DNA of 32,854 bases from DUUI01 sp964345765 (GTDB taxonomy: Bacteria > Bacillota_I > Bacilli_A > Erysipelotrichales > Erysipelotrichaceae), in NCBI GenBank assembly GCA_964345765.1, contig CAYFSJ010000015.1:1-32854 (forward strand). The letters are read 5' to 3'. The notes under the pieces are model-generated. The model made no database searches. It was not told the origin of the DNA and worked only from the letters and a program-made list of their open reading frames with translations. The position numbers and the translations under genes are program-made. Shown piece by piece: positions 15,776 to 23,354 of this stretch (the first letter of the stretch is position 1; each line of letters starts with the position of its first letter).

Positions 15776-15813
15776 AAACGCCTTCTAGTCAACTAACTAG
15801 AGGGCGTTTATTC
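15776..15813 (+). terminator. Terminator of fabG
   Basis: A 14-bp stem: AAACGCCTTCTAGT (15776-15789), loop CAACTA, ACTAGAGGGCGTTT (15796-15809) with one T-G pair, then ATTCTTTT. It also faces the minus-strand LPNTG relic. Confidence 0.9.
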
Positions 15814-15815
15814 TT

Positions 15816-15965
15816 TTATAGTACTTCTTCTTTTTTCTTAAGTAGGAAATATCCACCTAAACCAATTAGAACTGAACCACCAAGTATATATTTATACTCT
15901 GATGCTTGTCCTGTATTTGGTAAGGTCGGTTTATCCTCTTTTTCAGGTTCTATGAATGTGTTCAA
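15816..15965 (-). pseudogene. Relic of an LPxTG cell-wall-anchored surface protein
   Basis: The minus strand encodes about 49 residues ending in a full sortase sorting signal: EPEKEDKPT, LPNTG, the hydrophobic stretch YILGGSVLIGLGGYFLL and KKKEEVL, then TAA (15816-15818). Upstream the frame meets a TAA directly before a TTG at 15965, and no ribosome-binding site or signal peptide is present. It therefore looks like the 3' end of a lost surface-protein gene. It shows that the lineage had sortase-anchored proteins. Confidence 0.7.
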
Positions 15966-15987
15966 TTAAAGATATGTAATCAAAAAT

Positions 15988-16016
15988 GGCTATGAGCGTT
16001 AAACTCATAGCCTTTT
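15988..16016. terminator. Hairpin terminator in decayed region
   Basis: GGCTATGAG (15988-15996), loop CGTTAAA, CTCATAGCC (16004-16012), TTTT. As follow on the other strand (CATTTTTG), so either direction is possible; it would fit upstream decayed coding DNA on the minus strand. Confidence 0.65.
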
Positions 16017-16175
16017 ATCCTGCCACCTAAAGACTCTCTAAATCAGTTTTTCTAAAATCCCTAATTCAATGAGACTTTAGTCGTGCTTTTAATTATCCAA
16101 CAATTGTTGTCATCCAAGAGATTAGAAATTTCCTCATCATCCTACCAATCTTACTTGGCATAATGCTTTAAACAA
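16013..16175 (-). other. Decayed coding remnant, unidentified
   Basis: No intact frame. Minus-strand pieces look protein-like but lie in different frames: EEISNLLDDNNCWIIKSTTK in one, and LIELGILEKLI, a TAG, then RVFRWQDKRL in another. It probably held a gene that ended before the hairpin at 15988; no family is recognised. Confidence 0.3.
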
Positions 16176-16179
16176 AAGA

Positions 16180-16198
16180 AAAGAGGCGAAGCCTCTTT
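16180..16198 (-). terminator. Terminator of the pfl operon
   Basis: AAAGAGGC, GAA/TTC loop, GCCTCTTT, followed on the minus strand by TCTTTTG. It overlaps the stop codon of the glycyl-radical-domain gene. Confidence 0.85.
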
Positions 16199-16430
16199 AC
16201 ATACTCTCATGCATTGTTCTGCTAATAACCTCATCCTGTTGTTCCTTCGTTAATTTATTGAAATTAACCGCATATCCAGAAACACGAATTGTCAGTTGAG
16301 GGTATTTCTCAGGATGAGCCTGAGCATCCAATAATGTGTCCTTATCAAACACATTCACATTAAGGTGATGTCCCCCATTATGGACATAACCATCAATTAA
16401 GTTCACTAAGTTTTCTTGTCTTTGATTCAT
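16197..16430 (-). CDS. Separate glycyl-radical domain of pyruvate formate-lyase (GrcA-like)
   Basis: 77 residues matching only the last ~10% of PFL: ENLVNLIDGYVHNGGHHLNVNVF, HPEKYPQLTIRVSGYAVNF and the tail EVISRTMHESM. Gly52 in RVSGYAV is the residue that PflA converts to a stable radical. The ATG at 16430 has AGGAAAGGA 9-17 nt upstream, inside the end of pflB, and lies 2 nt after the pflB stop. Both frames around the junction carry a TAA (the pflB stop, and one 9 nt before this ATG in its own frame), so this is two clean genes. E. coli GrcA (YfiD) is a known stand-alone domain that restores damaged PFL, but it accompanies a full-length enzyme. Here the main polypeptide has no radical Gly. 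A one-base insertion would fuse the two with a slightly long linker, so an assembly error is the alternative. Confidence 0.85.
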   Translation of the reverse strand: MNQRQENLVNLIDGYVHNGGHHLNVNVFDKDTLLDAQAHPEKYPQLTIRVSGYAVNFNKLTKEQQDEVISRTMHESM

Positions 16431-16432
16431 TT

Positions 16433-18433
16433 TTAGTTATCCTTTCCTAAAGAGTTTGGTACCACAGAGAACGTATTAGAGATTCCATCTCTCGCATGTT
16501 CAAACGGTAATTTAGACACTGACTCAAGCGAAGCCAACGCACCATGACTATCACGGCCATGCATTGGGTTAGCACCCGGCGCAAAAGCAACACCCGCTTG
16601 ACGACCATCCGGAGTCGCCCCAGTCTTCTTACCATAAACAACATTAGAGGTAATCGTTAAGACAGACATCGTCTGAATAGATCCACGATAAGTCGGTTGT
16701 TTACGAATCTTATCCATAAAACGCTTCACTAAGTCAACAGCCAAGCTATCCACACGATCATCATTGTTACCATATTTAGGGAAATCTCCCTCAATCTCAA
16801 AATCAATGGCAACACCCTCATCATTACGAATTGGTTTAACCTGAGCATGTTTAATCGCAGAAAGTGAATCAGCCACAACCGATAGACCCGCGATTCCAGT
16901 CGCAAAGAAACGTCTCACTTGATCATCATGTAGAGCCATCTGAGCAGACTCATACGAATATTTGTCATGCATATAGTGAATGATATTTAAAGCAGACGTA
17001 TAAACACCAGCCAACCATTCAAGGATTTGATCATACTTCACCATGACCTCATCAAAATCTAACACCTCACTAGTAATAGGGGCAAACTGTGGCGCCACCT
17101 GAACTAATGTTTTTTCATCCTTACCACCATTAATCGCATAAAGAAGAGCCTTCGCTAGATTCGCTCTAGCCCCAAAAAACTGCATGTCCTTGCCAATCTT
17201 AAGTGGGCTGACACAACACGCAATTCCATAGTCATCGCCCATGTCAATACGCATTAAGTCATCATTTTCATATTGAATCGAAGAAGTCTCAATCGAAACT
17301 TTCGCACAGAACAATTTAAAGTTATGAGGTAAATGAGTCGACCAAAGCACCGTCAAGTTAGGCTCTGGAGCCGCACCCAAGTTATAAAGTGTGTGTAAGA
17401 ATCTAAACGAGTTCTTAGTCACTAACGGTCTACCATCAAGACACATCCCACCAATGGACTCAGTCACCCAAGTAGGGTCACCACTAAACAAGTCATTGTA
17501 TTCAGGTGTTCTCATAAACTTCACTAAACGAAGTTTCATCACAAAGTGGTCAATTAATTCTTGAGCCTCAACCTCAGTAATAACACCATTCTTAAGATCA
17601 CGCTCAATATAAATATCTAAGAACGTAGAGGTACGACCCAATGACATAGCCGCCCCATTTTGTTGTTTAATCGCCGCAAGATAACCAAAATAAGTAAATT
17701 GAATCGCCTCTTGAGCATTCTTAGCAGGACCACTAATGTCCACACCATAGGCATTGGCCATAACCTTCATATCTTTAAGCGCACGAATTTGTTCAGAAAG
17801 TTCCTCACGATGACGAATCGTCTCCTCAGTCATTACAGCCGAACCATTTTTAAAGTGTTCTTGTTTATCCTCAATTAATCGATCAATACCATAAAGGGCA
17901 ATACGACGATAGTCACCAATAATACGACCACGACCATAAGCATCTGGTAAACCAGTAATAACACCCGTTCTTCTAGCCGCCTTAATCTCATCGGTATAAG
18001 CATCAAAGACCCCTTGGTTATGTGTCTTACGATAATCCGTAAAGATATGATGAACCTCATCATCAATCTTAAAGCCATAAGAATCGAGCGCTTGTTGAGA
18101 CATTCTAATTCCACCAAAAGGTTGTAAAGAACGTTTAAACGGTTTATCCGTTTGGAAACCAACAATCTTTTCAAGCTCTTGATTTAAATAACCAGCACCA
18201 TGAGACTTAATCGTCGACACAACCTTTGTGTCCGCATCAAGCACACCACCCGCTTCTAATTCTTGTTTATTTAAATCCATCACCTGAGCCCATAATTGGT
18301 TTGTTGCGTCAGTTGGACCCTCCAAGAAAGAATCATCGCCCTCATATGGGGTATAGTTATTCACAATGAAATCTCTCACATTAATTTCTTTAACCCAGTC
18401 ACCTGGTTTAAACCCTTGATAAACCTTATCCAT
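16433..18433 (-). CDS. pflB: Pyruvate formate-lyase core lacking the glycyl-radical loop
   Basis: 666 residues. It converts pyruvate and CoA to acetyl-CoA and formate in the cytoplasm under anaerobic conditions. Clear PFL motifs: EGPTDATNQLWAQVMDLNKQE, KPFKRSLQPFGGIRM, TGLPDAYGRGRIIGDYRRIALYG, DIYIERDLKNG, and the active-site pair Cys406-Cys407 in GIACCVSPLK. Later come PTYRGSIQTMSVLTITSNVVYGKKTGATPDGR, ANPMHGRD, and the end ISNTFSVVPNSLGKDN. A normal PFL (~740-760 residues) continues from GKD into the glycyl-radical domain; here TAA stops it at that exact linker, and the rest is the next gene. It follows the thioredoxin-like gene, whose last 8 nt overlap its start. ATG at 18433 with GAAGGAGAATGTG upstream. 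Confidence 0.92.
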   Translation of the reverse strand: MDKVYQGFKPGDWVKEINVRDFIVNNYTPYEGDDSFLEGPTDATNQLWAQVMDLNKQELEAGGVLDADTKVVSTIKSHGAGYLNQELEKIVGFQTDKPFKRSLQPFGGIRMSQQALDSYGFKIDDEVHHIFTDYRKTHNQGVFDAYTDEIKAARRTGVITGLPDAYGRGRIIGDYRRIALYGIDRLIEDKQEHFKNGSAVMTEETIRHREELSEQIRALKDMKVMANAYGVDISGPAKNAQEAIQFTYFGYLAAIKQQNGAAMSLGRTSTFLDIYIERDLKNGVITEVEAQELIDHFVMKLRLVKFMRTPEYNDLFSGDPTWVTESIGGMCLDGRPLVTKNSFRFLHTLYNLGAAPEPNLTVLWSTHLPHNFKLFCAKVSIETSSIQYENDDLMRIDMGDDYGIACCVSPLKIGKDMQFFGARANLAKALLYAINGGKDEKTLVQVAPQFAPITSEVLDFDEVMVKYDQILEWLAGVYTSALNIIHYMHDKYSYESAQMALHDDQVRRFFATGIAGLSVVADSLSAIKHAQVKPIRNDEGVAIDFEIEGDFPKYGNNDDRVDSLAVDLVKRFMDKIRKQPTYRGSIQTMSVLTITSNVVYGKKTGATPDGRQAGVAFAPGANPMHGRDSHGALASLESVSKLPFEHARDGISNTFSVVPNSLGKDN

Positions 18434-18692
18434 TCACATTCTCCTTCTTATTTAATACTGACTCTAACCACAAATCTAAGATAAAGCGTGGTTGATAGCC
18501 ATAACAAGCCGCTAGTTTTTGATTATCCTGTGTCACTAACACAGCCGGTAATTTCTCAAGTTCATATTTTTCAATAAACTCATTAGCGCGCTGATGTTCA
18601 TTAACCACTTCAACATCCAAATGGGACATCTCCTGTCTTAATGAAACACAGCTGGCACAAGCATCGGTCTCAATTAAATAGAGTTTAACCAC
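18426..18692 (-). CDS. Thioredoxin-like protein in the pfl operon
   Basis: About 88 residues. VKLYLIETDACASCVSLRQEM has a beta strand followed by CxxC (Cys12, Cys15), then FIEKYELEKLPAVLVTQDNQKLAACYGY, where LP corresponds to the cis-Pro of thioredoxin folds. This makes it a small thioredoxin/glutaredoxin-like protein. The GTG at 18692 is chosen because GGAGGG precedes it by 5 nt; it overlaps the pflA stop by 8 nt, and its own stop overlaps the pflB start by 8 nt. Translation of pflA, this gene and pflB is therefore tightly coupled. It may keep the PFL active-site cysteines or the activase reduced, but that is inference from position. CASC is not the common CGPC. Confidence 0.75.
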   Translation of the reverse strand: MVKLYLIETDACASCVSLRQEMSHLDVEVVNEHQRANEFIEKYELEKLPAVLVTQDNQKLAACYGYQPRFILDLWLESVLNKKENVNG

Positions 18693-19407
18693 TATAGCCC
18701 TCCACAATTCGTCTAGCCATTAGGACAACATCCTTAGTCGGAGGTTCTAATCCCTCAAGCGGATATATCTTATTCATTTGTTTGTATTTATTAACACCCA
18801 TCGTATGATAAGGAAGAATCTCAACCTTCTCAACATTCTCTAAAGTATTAATAAATGCTCTTAATGCTTTTAAATCCTTCTTATCATCCGAATATCCAGG
18901 AACTAACACATGTCTAATCCAAACAGGTTTTTTCTTCTCACTAAGATACTTGGCAAAATTAATCGGATTCTTATTACTCACACCCGTTAAAATGGTGTGC
19001 TTAGTATCATCAATATGTTTTAGATCCAAAAGGAATAAGTCTGTAACCTCTAGTAATTTATCATATTGATGTTTCGTCAACTCATTGAAGTAATAGCCCG
19101 AGGTATCAATACAAGTGTGAATCCCCTCAGCTTTTAACTTCGTAAAGATATCCATCACAAAGTCAATCTGAGCCAAAGGTTCACCACCCGAAATAGTAAT
19201 CCCACCATTTCGAAGATACGAACGATACTTCAACACCTCCGTAACAATCTCATCTGAGTCTTTTTCTGTCCCCTCATCAAAGGCCCAAGTATCTGGATTA
19301 TGACAGAATAAACATCGTAAAGGACACCCCTGTAAAAACAAAACAAATCGGATTCCAGGACCATCAACAGTCCCAAAACTTTCTATCGAATGAATACGTC
19401 CTTGCAT
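18685..19407 (-). CDS. pflA: Pyruvate formate-lyase activating enzyme
   Basis: 240 residues, a radical SAM enzyme that removes a hydrogen atom from the PFL glycine using S-adenosylmethionine and a 4Fe-4S cluster. VDGPGIRFVLFLQGCPLRCLFCHNPDTW holds the CxxxCxxC cluster ligands (Cys28, Cys32, Cys35). NGGITISGGEPLAQ is the SAM-binding GGE motif, and DLKHID and LVPGYSDD are also typical of PflA. Length is normal. ATG at 19407 has AGGGAGGA upstream. It is the first gene of the operon pflA, thioredoxin-like, pflB, radical domain, an order opposite to E. coli (pflB then pflA). Confidence 0.95.
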   Translation of the reverse strand: MQGRIHSIESFGTVDGPGIRFVLFLQGCPLRCLFCHNPDTWAFDEGTEKDSDEIVTEVLKYRSYLRNGGITISGGEPLAQIDFVMDIFTKLKAEGIHTCIDTSGYYFNELTKHQYDKLLEVTDLFLLDLKHIDDTKHTILTGVSNKNPINFAKYLSEKKKPVWIRHVLVPGYSDDKKDLKALRAFINTLENVEKVEILPYHTMGVNKYKQMNKIYPLEGLEPPTKDVVLMARRIVEGYSG

Positions 19408-19441
19408 GCTGTCCTCCCTTCAAGTTACTGTGTGCTAACTT

Positions 19442-19469
19442 ATAATATCAAAACAAATAATAAGTTCAA
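19442..19469 (-). promoter_or_regulatory. Promoter of the pfl operon
   Basis: Minus strand -35 TTGAAC (19464-19469), a 16-bp spacer, -10 TATTAT (19442-19447). The leader is about 30 nt. Confidence 0.6.
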
Positions 19470-19481
19470 CCAAAACGATAA

Positions 19482-19495
19482 TGTAAGCGTAATCA
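19482..19495 (+). promoter_or_regulatory. CcpA cre-like site upstream of pflA
   Basis: TGTAAGCGTAATCA matches the consensus TGWAARCGYTWNCW at 13 of 14 positions. Its centre is about 54 bp before the likely pflA transcript start, upstream of the -35. This is where CcpA activates overflow genes such as ackA in Bacillus. Confidence 0.6.
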
Positions 19496-19502
19496 ACTTG
19501 CC

Positions 19503-19531
19503 TAAAAAACAAAAAAGGCTAAATTGCCTTT
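19503..19531 (-). terminator. Terminator of the XRE-IIA unit
   Basis: Minus strand: AAAGGC, AATTTA, GCCTTT, then a T-rich run (As at 19504-19516 on plus). It isolates the IIA gene from the pfl operon. Confidence 0.85.
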
Positions 19532-19997
19532 ATTGAGTGTTAAATTTTATCAGTGTCGTCTCGTTTTTCTTCGCCTCACCACTGGTCTTAATTTCAAGAT
19601 TACGAACCAATCGAGGCTCCATCACAAGGATCATCGTCGTTAAATCGACCTTATTTTGCTTCATTGTCTCAAGGTCAATATCCACTAGCGGATCTCCCTT
19701 TTTGACTTTATCCCCCCGTTTTACATGAGGTGTAAAACCCTTTCCATTTAAGGTCACCGTATTAATCCCAATGTGGACCATTAAATTAGTCCCCTCATCC
19801 GTCTCAATCACCATTGAGTGACTGCCCTTAAAAATAAGACGAACCGTCCCATCAATTGGCGCCACAAACTGAGCAGAGCTAGGAACAATAGCCGCCCCAT
19901 CTCCAGCTAGACGTTGAGAAAAAATTGGATCGCCCACCTCTCTAAGAGGGATAATCCGTCCATCACAACAGGCAACGATTTCTAGTTTTTGTTCCAT
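19530..19997 (-). CDS. PTS glucose-type EIIA protein
   Basis: 155 residues, a stand-alone EIIA of the glucose family (Crr-like). AQFVAPIDGTVRLIFKGSHSMVIETDEGTNLMVHIGINTVTLNGKGFTPHVKRGDKVKKGDPLVDIDL contains both conserved His: His60 and His75, the latter in the phosphorylation site VHIGINTV. It accepts phosphate from HPr and passes it to an EIIBC partner not in this window. It can serve several permeases or act as a regulator. It follows the XRE gene by 8 nt with AGGAGGCCTT upstream of ATG. Its place beside pfl suggests a link between sugar supply and fermentation, by context only. Confidence 0.92.
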   Translation of the reverse strand: MEQKLEIVACCDGRIIPLREVGDPIFSQRLAGDGAAIVPSSAQFVAPIDGTVRLIFKGSHSMVIETDEGTNLMVHIGINTVTLNGKGFTPHVKRGDKVKKGDPLVDIDLETMKQNKVDLTTMILVMEPRLVRNLEIKTSGEAKKNETTLIKFNTQ

Positions 19998-20005
19998 AAG
20001 GCCTC

Positions 20006-20221
20006 CTACAAGTCTTCATCATCCCAACGAAACTCTAATAAGTCCTTTGGATGACAGTCTAATACTTTACATAAGCGATTGAGAGTATCGAAACGAATCG
20101 ATTTGACAGCCCCCGTTTTCAAACGGGATAAATTAACCTCAGAAATCTCGACTTCCTGAGCTAACTTCCTTAAACTAATTTTACGATCAGCCATAACCCG
20201 ATCAAGTCTAATGATAATCAT
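20006..20221 (-). CDS. Small XRE-family transcriptional regulator
   Basis: 71 residues, a single Cro/C1-type helix-turn-helix: LDRVMADRKISLRKLAQEVEISEVNLSRLKTGAVKSIRFDTLNRLCKVLDCHPKDLLEF. It resembles the YozG-like small regulators with 'CQPGDLLEY' ends. An acidic DDED tail follows. GAGGAGG lies 5 nt before ATG. It is co-transcribed with the IIA gene and divergent from nrdD; the target is unknown, with autoregulation or local control plausible. Confidence 0.88.
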   Translation of the reverse strand: MIIIRLDRVMADRKISLRKLAQEVEISEVNLSRLKTGAVKSIRFDTLNRLCKVLDCHPKDLLEFRWDDEDL

Positions 20222-20242
20222 AGGGACCTCCTCATAAACAGA

Positions 20243-20248
20243 ATTATA
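20243..20248 (-). promoter_or_regulatory. Extended -10 promoter of the XRE-IIA unit
   Basis: Minus strand TGTTATAAT: a perfect TATAAT with an upstream TGn element and no good -35, 22 bp before the start codon. Confidence 0.55.
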
Positions 20249-20383
20249 ACATAAGACATTAAATATTTACATATTTCATTGTTAAGTCAACTAAACAACT
20301 CAACAATCTAAGCTTGATACCAAAAACAAATAACTTAAAACATTAAACTATTAACGAGAAACATAAAATAATTAAAATTGTCA

Positions 20384-20412
20384 TTGAAAGTGCTTAACTT
20401 TTGACTTATCAT
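20384..20412 (+). promoter_or_regulatory. Promoter of nrdDG
   Basis: -35 TTGAAA (20384-20389), a 17-bp spacer, -10 TATCAT (20407-20412). GGAGG (20427-20431) then precedes ATG at 20440. The ~120 bp upstream is AT-rich; I see no NrdR box. Confidence 0.6.
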
Positions 20413-20439
20413 TAAAGCTAGATATTGGAGGACACCGCT

Positions 20440-22797
20440 ATGAGTTTACAACATGAAAGACAAACACAACAAACCCCCTTAAACCCTAAAATTGATCAAG
20501 AAATCGTCATCATCAAACGTAATAATAAGAAAGATACGTTTCAACCCGAAAAGATTGCTGTTGCGATAAAGAAAGGATTTGACTCGGTCCATAATGACTA
20601 CACCGCTCATGATTCACACTTGGTCTTTACTAAAGTGATTGAACAAATTAATGAGAACGCCAAAACAAATCCTCAAATCGCCATTGAAGACATTCAAGAC
20701 ATTATCGAAAAACAACTCCTTAAACTCGGTTATGACGATGTTTATGAGTCTTTTTCATCCTATCGTCTACGTCGTAATGAATCACGTCGTGTCTTTATCT
20801 CAAAACAACACAAATTCTTAAAAGCCATTGAACAACTTACCATTAAAGATGCTCAAGAAGAAGATTCTAAGCGTGAAAATGCCAACATTAATGGTGATGG
20901 TGCCATGGGAATGATGCTTCAATATGGAAGTACCATCGCAAAAGAATTCTCAAAATCATATTTAATTGAGCCTGAATTCGCCCAAGCCCATGACTCTGGT
21001 CAAATTCATATTCACGATATGGATTTCTTACCAATGGGAACCACCACTTGTTGTCAAATTGATTTAGAAACCCTCTTTGAAAATGGCTTCTCGACAGGTC
21101 ATGGACATTTACGTAAACCAAAAGACATTATGGCTTATGCGGCACTTGCCGCCATCGCCATTCAATCCAACCAAAACGATCAACATGGTGGTCAGTCTAT
21201 TCCTGCGTTTGATATCTATATGGCACCAGGTGTCTTAAATACGTTCAAGAAACAATTAACTCAAATTATTGCTGATCAAGCCAGCATTAACAATATTGAT
21301 ATTGACGTTGACCTGTTTGATGAGAAAGTCAAAGCACTCACCACCATTGATTTTGATTTATTAAATCTTCAACCATTCTTTAGCGACCATATGACGCTGA
21401 TTGAAAAAGCCAAAGAAATTGCCTTAGCAAAAACAGAGCGTATTACTTTCCAAGCGATGGAAGCATTTATTCATAATTTAAATACCATGCACTCTAGAGC
21501 GGGTGCCCAAGTTCCATTTAGTTCAATTAACTTTGGAACCGATATTACTCCTGAAGGAAGAATGGTCACTAGACAATATCTATTAGCCCTTAACGATGGT
21601 TTAGGTAAGGGTGAAACACCAATCTTCCCTATCTCTATCTTTAAGATTAAAGAAGGCATTAGTTATAATCCAGAAGATCCAAACTATGATTTATTTAAAT
21701 TGTCTTGTGAGGTCTCTGCTAAACGTCTATTCCCTAACTTCTCGTTTATTGATGCTCCATTTAACCTTCCTTATTATAGAGAGGGCGATTATCGAACTGA
21801 AATCACTTATATGGGATGTCGTACCAGAGTAATTGGGGATGCGACCGACCCTAATAATGAAGTGGTCACAGGACGTGGTAACTTATCCTTTACTTCTATT
21901 AACTTACCAAGACTTGGTATTAAGTATGGAATCCTTGATAAAGAAGAAGCCGATTGGGAAGGCTTCTATCATGAACTAGACGATTTATTAGAACTGGTTA
22001 AAGAACAATTATTATCTCGTTTTGAGGTTCAAGCGGCTAAGAAAGTTTATAACTTCCCATTCTTAATGGGACAAGGCGTTTGGAAGAACTCTAAGAAACT
22101 TAAAGAAACTGATTCATTAAGAGAGGTTTTAAAAACTGGTACCTTAACTGCTGGCTTTATTGGTTTGGCTGAATGTCTAAAAGCAATGATGGGTGTTCAC
22201 CATGGTGAAAGTCAAGAAGCTCAAGAAAAAGGACTTGAAATTATCTCTTATATGAGAAATCGTTTAGATGAATATAAGGATGAAACAGGTCTTAACTTCT
22301 CCTTGATCGCGACTCCAGCCGAAGGCTTATCAGGTCGTTTTGTTCAAATTGATAAGTCCATCTTTGGAGATATTGAGGGTATTACCGATAGAGAATACTA
22401 TACCAACTCTTTCCATATTCCTGTCTATTATGATATTTCTGCTAAGGATAAATTAAACCTTGAAGCCCCTTATCATGCATTAACCAATGCTGGTCATATC
22501 TCTTATGTTGAACTCAATGGAGATACTTCTAATAATGTTGAAGCCTTCATGGAAGTAGTTAAGATGATGAAAGAAGCTGGAATCGGTTATGGTGCGATTA
22601 ACCATCCAGTCGATCGTGATGCAGTATGTGGATATACCGGTATTATTAATGATGAATGTCCACATTGTCACCGCCAAGCAGATGATAAGATTGAGCGCAT
22701 CAGAAGAATAACTGGTTATCTAGTGGGTACGGTCGATCGTTTCAATAATGCGAAACAACATGAAGAGAAAGATCGTGTCAAACACTCTGTTAAATAA
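20440..22797 (+). CDS. nrdD: Anaerobic (class III) ribonucleoside-triphosphate reductase
   Basis: 785 residues from ATG 20440, 8 nt after GGAGG (a TTG at 20425 overlaps the ribosome-binding site and is rejected). It reduces NTPs to dNTPs without oxygen. An N-terminal ATP-cone (VIIKRNNKKDTFQPEKIAVAIKKGF...) is followed by the catalytic barrel with HDSGQIHIHDMDF, NDQHGGQSIPAFD, RAGAQVPFSSINFGTD and YMGCRTRV. The C-terminus has the zinc-site CGYTGIINDECPHCH and the radical site RITGYLVG (Gly near 759). Unlike PFL next door, this glycyl-radical enzyme is in one intact piece. Its activase nrdG starts one base after its stop. Confidence 0.97.
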   Translation: MSLQHERQTQQTPLNPKIDQEIVIIKRNNKKDTFQPEKIAVAIKKGFDSVHNDYTAHDSHLVFTKVIEQINENAKTNPQIAIEDIQDIIEKQLLKLGYDDVYESFSSYRLRRNESRRVFISKQHKFLKAIEQLTIKDAQEEDSKRENANINGDGAMGMMLQYGSTIAKEFSKSYLIEPEFAQAHDSGQIHIHDMDFLPMGTTTCCQIDLETLFENGFSTGHGHLRKPKDIMAYAALAAIAIQSNQNDQHGGQSIPAFDIYMAPGVLNTFKKQLTQIIADQASINNIDIDVDLFDEKVKALTTIDFDLLNLQPFFSDHMTLIEKAKEIALAKTERITFQAMEAFIHNLNTMHSRAGAQVPFSSINFGTDITPEGRMVTRQYLLALNDGLGKGETPIFPISIFKIKEGISYNPEDPNYDLFKLSCEVSAKRLFPNFSFIDAPFNLPYYREGDYRTEITYMGCRTRVIGDATDPNNEVVTGRGNLSFTSINLPRLGIKYGILDKEEADWEGFYHELDDLLELVKEQLLSRFEVQAAKKVYNFPFLMGQGVWKNSKKLKETDSLREVLKTGTLTAGFIGLAECLKAMMGVHHGESQEAQEKGLEIISYMRNRLDEYKDETGLNFSLIATPAEGLSGRFVQIDKSIFGDIEGITDREYYTNSFHIPVYYDISAKDKLNLEAPYHALTNAGHISYVELNGDTSNNVEAFMEVVKMMKEAGIGYGAINHPVDRDAVCGYTGIINDECPHCHRQADDKIERIRRITGYLVGTVDRFNNAKQHEEKDRVKHSVK

Positions 22798-22798
22798 C

Positions 22799-23326
22799 AT
22801 GAAAATTAATGTGGCTGGGATATCCTTTGATTCGATTGTGGATGGTCCTGGTTTAAGGAACACCCTGTTTGTACAGGGTTGTTCTCATCATTGTCCTGGT
22901 TGTCATAATCCTGAGACCTGGAGTCATCAAACTAATAAATTGATGGATCAACAAGAAATTTTAGATCAATTCTTGGCGAGTAAAAATGATGTCACTTTCT
23001 CTGGTGGAGAACCTTTTGAACAGGCTAAAGGATTAGAACCCATTGCCAGAATACTAAAAGAAAAAGGCTATAATCTTTGGTCTTATTCTGGCTATACCTT
23101 TGATCAATTGATTCAAGATGAGAATCAATTTAATCTATTAAAACACTTAGATGTCTTAGTAGATGGCCGCTTTATCTTAGAACAACGCTCCTTAGAGCTA
23201 AAGTTTAAGGGTTCGAAGAACCAACGTTTGATTGATGTTCAGAAAAGTTTACAACAGAATAGAATCGTTGAATTTAACCTAGAGGAAAAGAATCGAGAAT
23301 CTATACCCATTAAATTATATATTTAA
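22799..23326 (+). CDS. nrdG: Anaerobic ribonucleotide reductase activating protein
   Basis: 175 residues, a radical SAM activase that generates the glycyl radical on NrdD. SIVDGPGLRNTLFVQGCSHHCPGCHNPETW gives cluster ligands Cys28, Cys32 and Cys35, and VTFSGGEPFEQ is the SAM motif. GRFILEQRSLELKFKGSKNQRLIDV is the usual NrdG C-terminal region. ATG at 22799 lies one base after the nrdD TAA; an upstream in-frame ATG inside nrdD is rejected because the family begins at the 'I.GI..DS..DGPG' strand. It is translationally coupled with nrdD. Confidence 0.96.
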   Translation: MKINVAGISFDSIVDGPGLRNTLFVQGCSHHCPGCHNPETWSHQTNKLMDQQEILDQFLASKNDVTFSGGEPFEQAKGLEPIARILKEKGYNLWSYSGYTFDQLIQDENQFNLLKHLDVLVDGRFILEQRSLELKFKGSKNQRLIDVQKSLQQNRIVEFNLEEKNRESIPIKLYI

Positions 23327-23354
23327 GGTATAATAGCCATAAGGAGAGACACAG

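Noticed and set aside
16013..16175. Transposase fragment
   Set aside because: The coding-like pieces are too short and lie in different frames; no transposase motif can be shown.
20383..20398. Cre site upstream of nrdD (TGAAAGTGCTTAAC)
   Set aside because: The central CG is lost and three positions mismatch; it is better explained as the -35 region.
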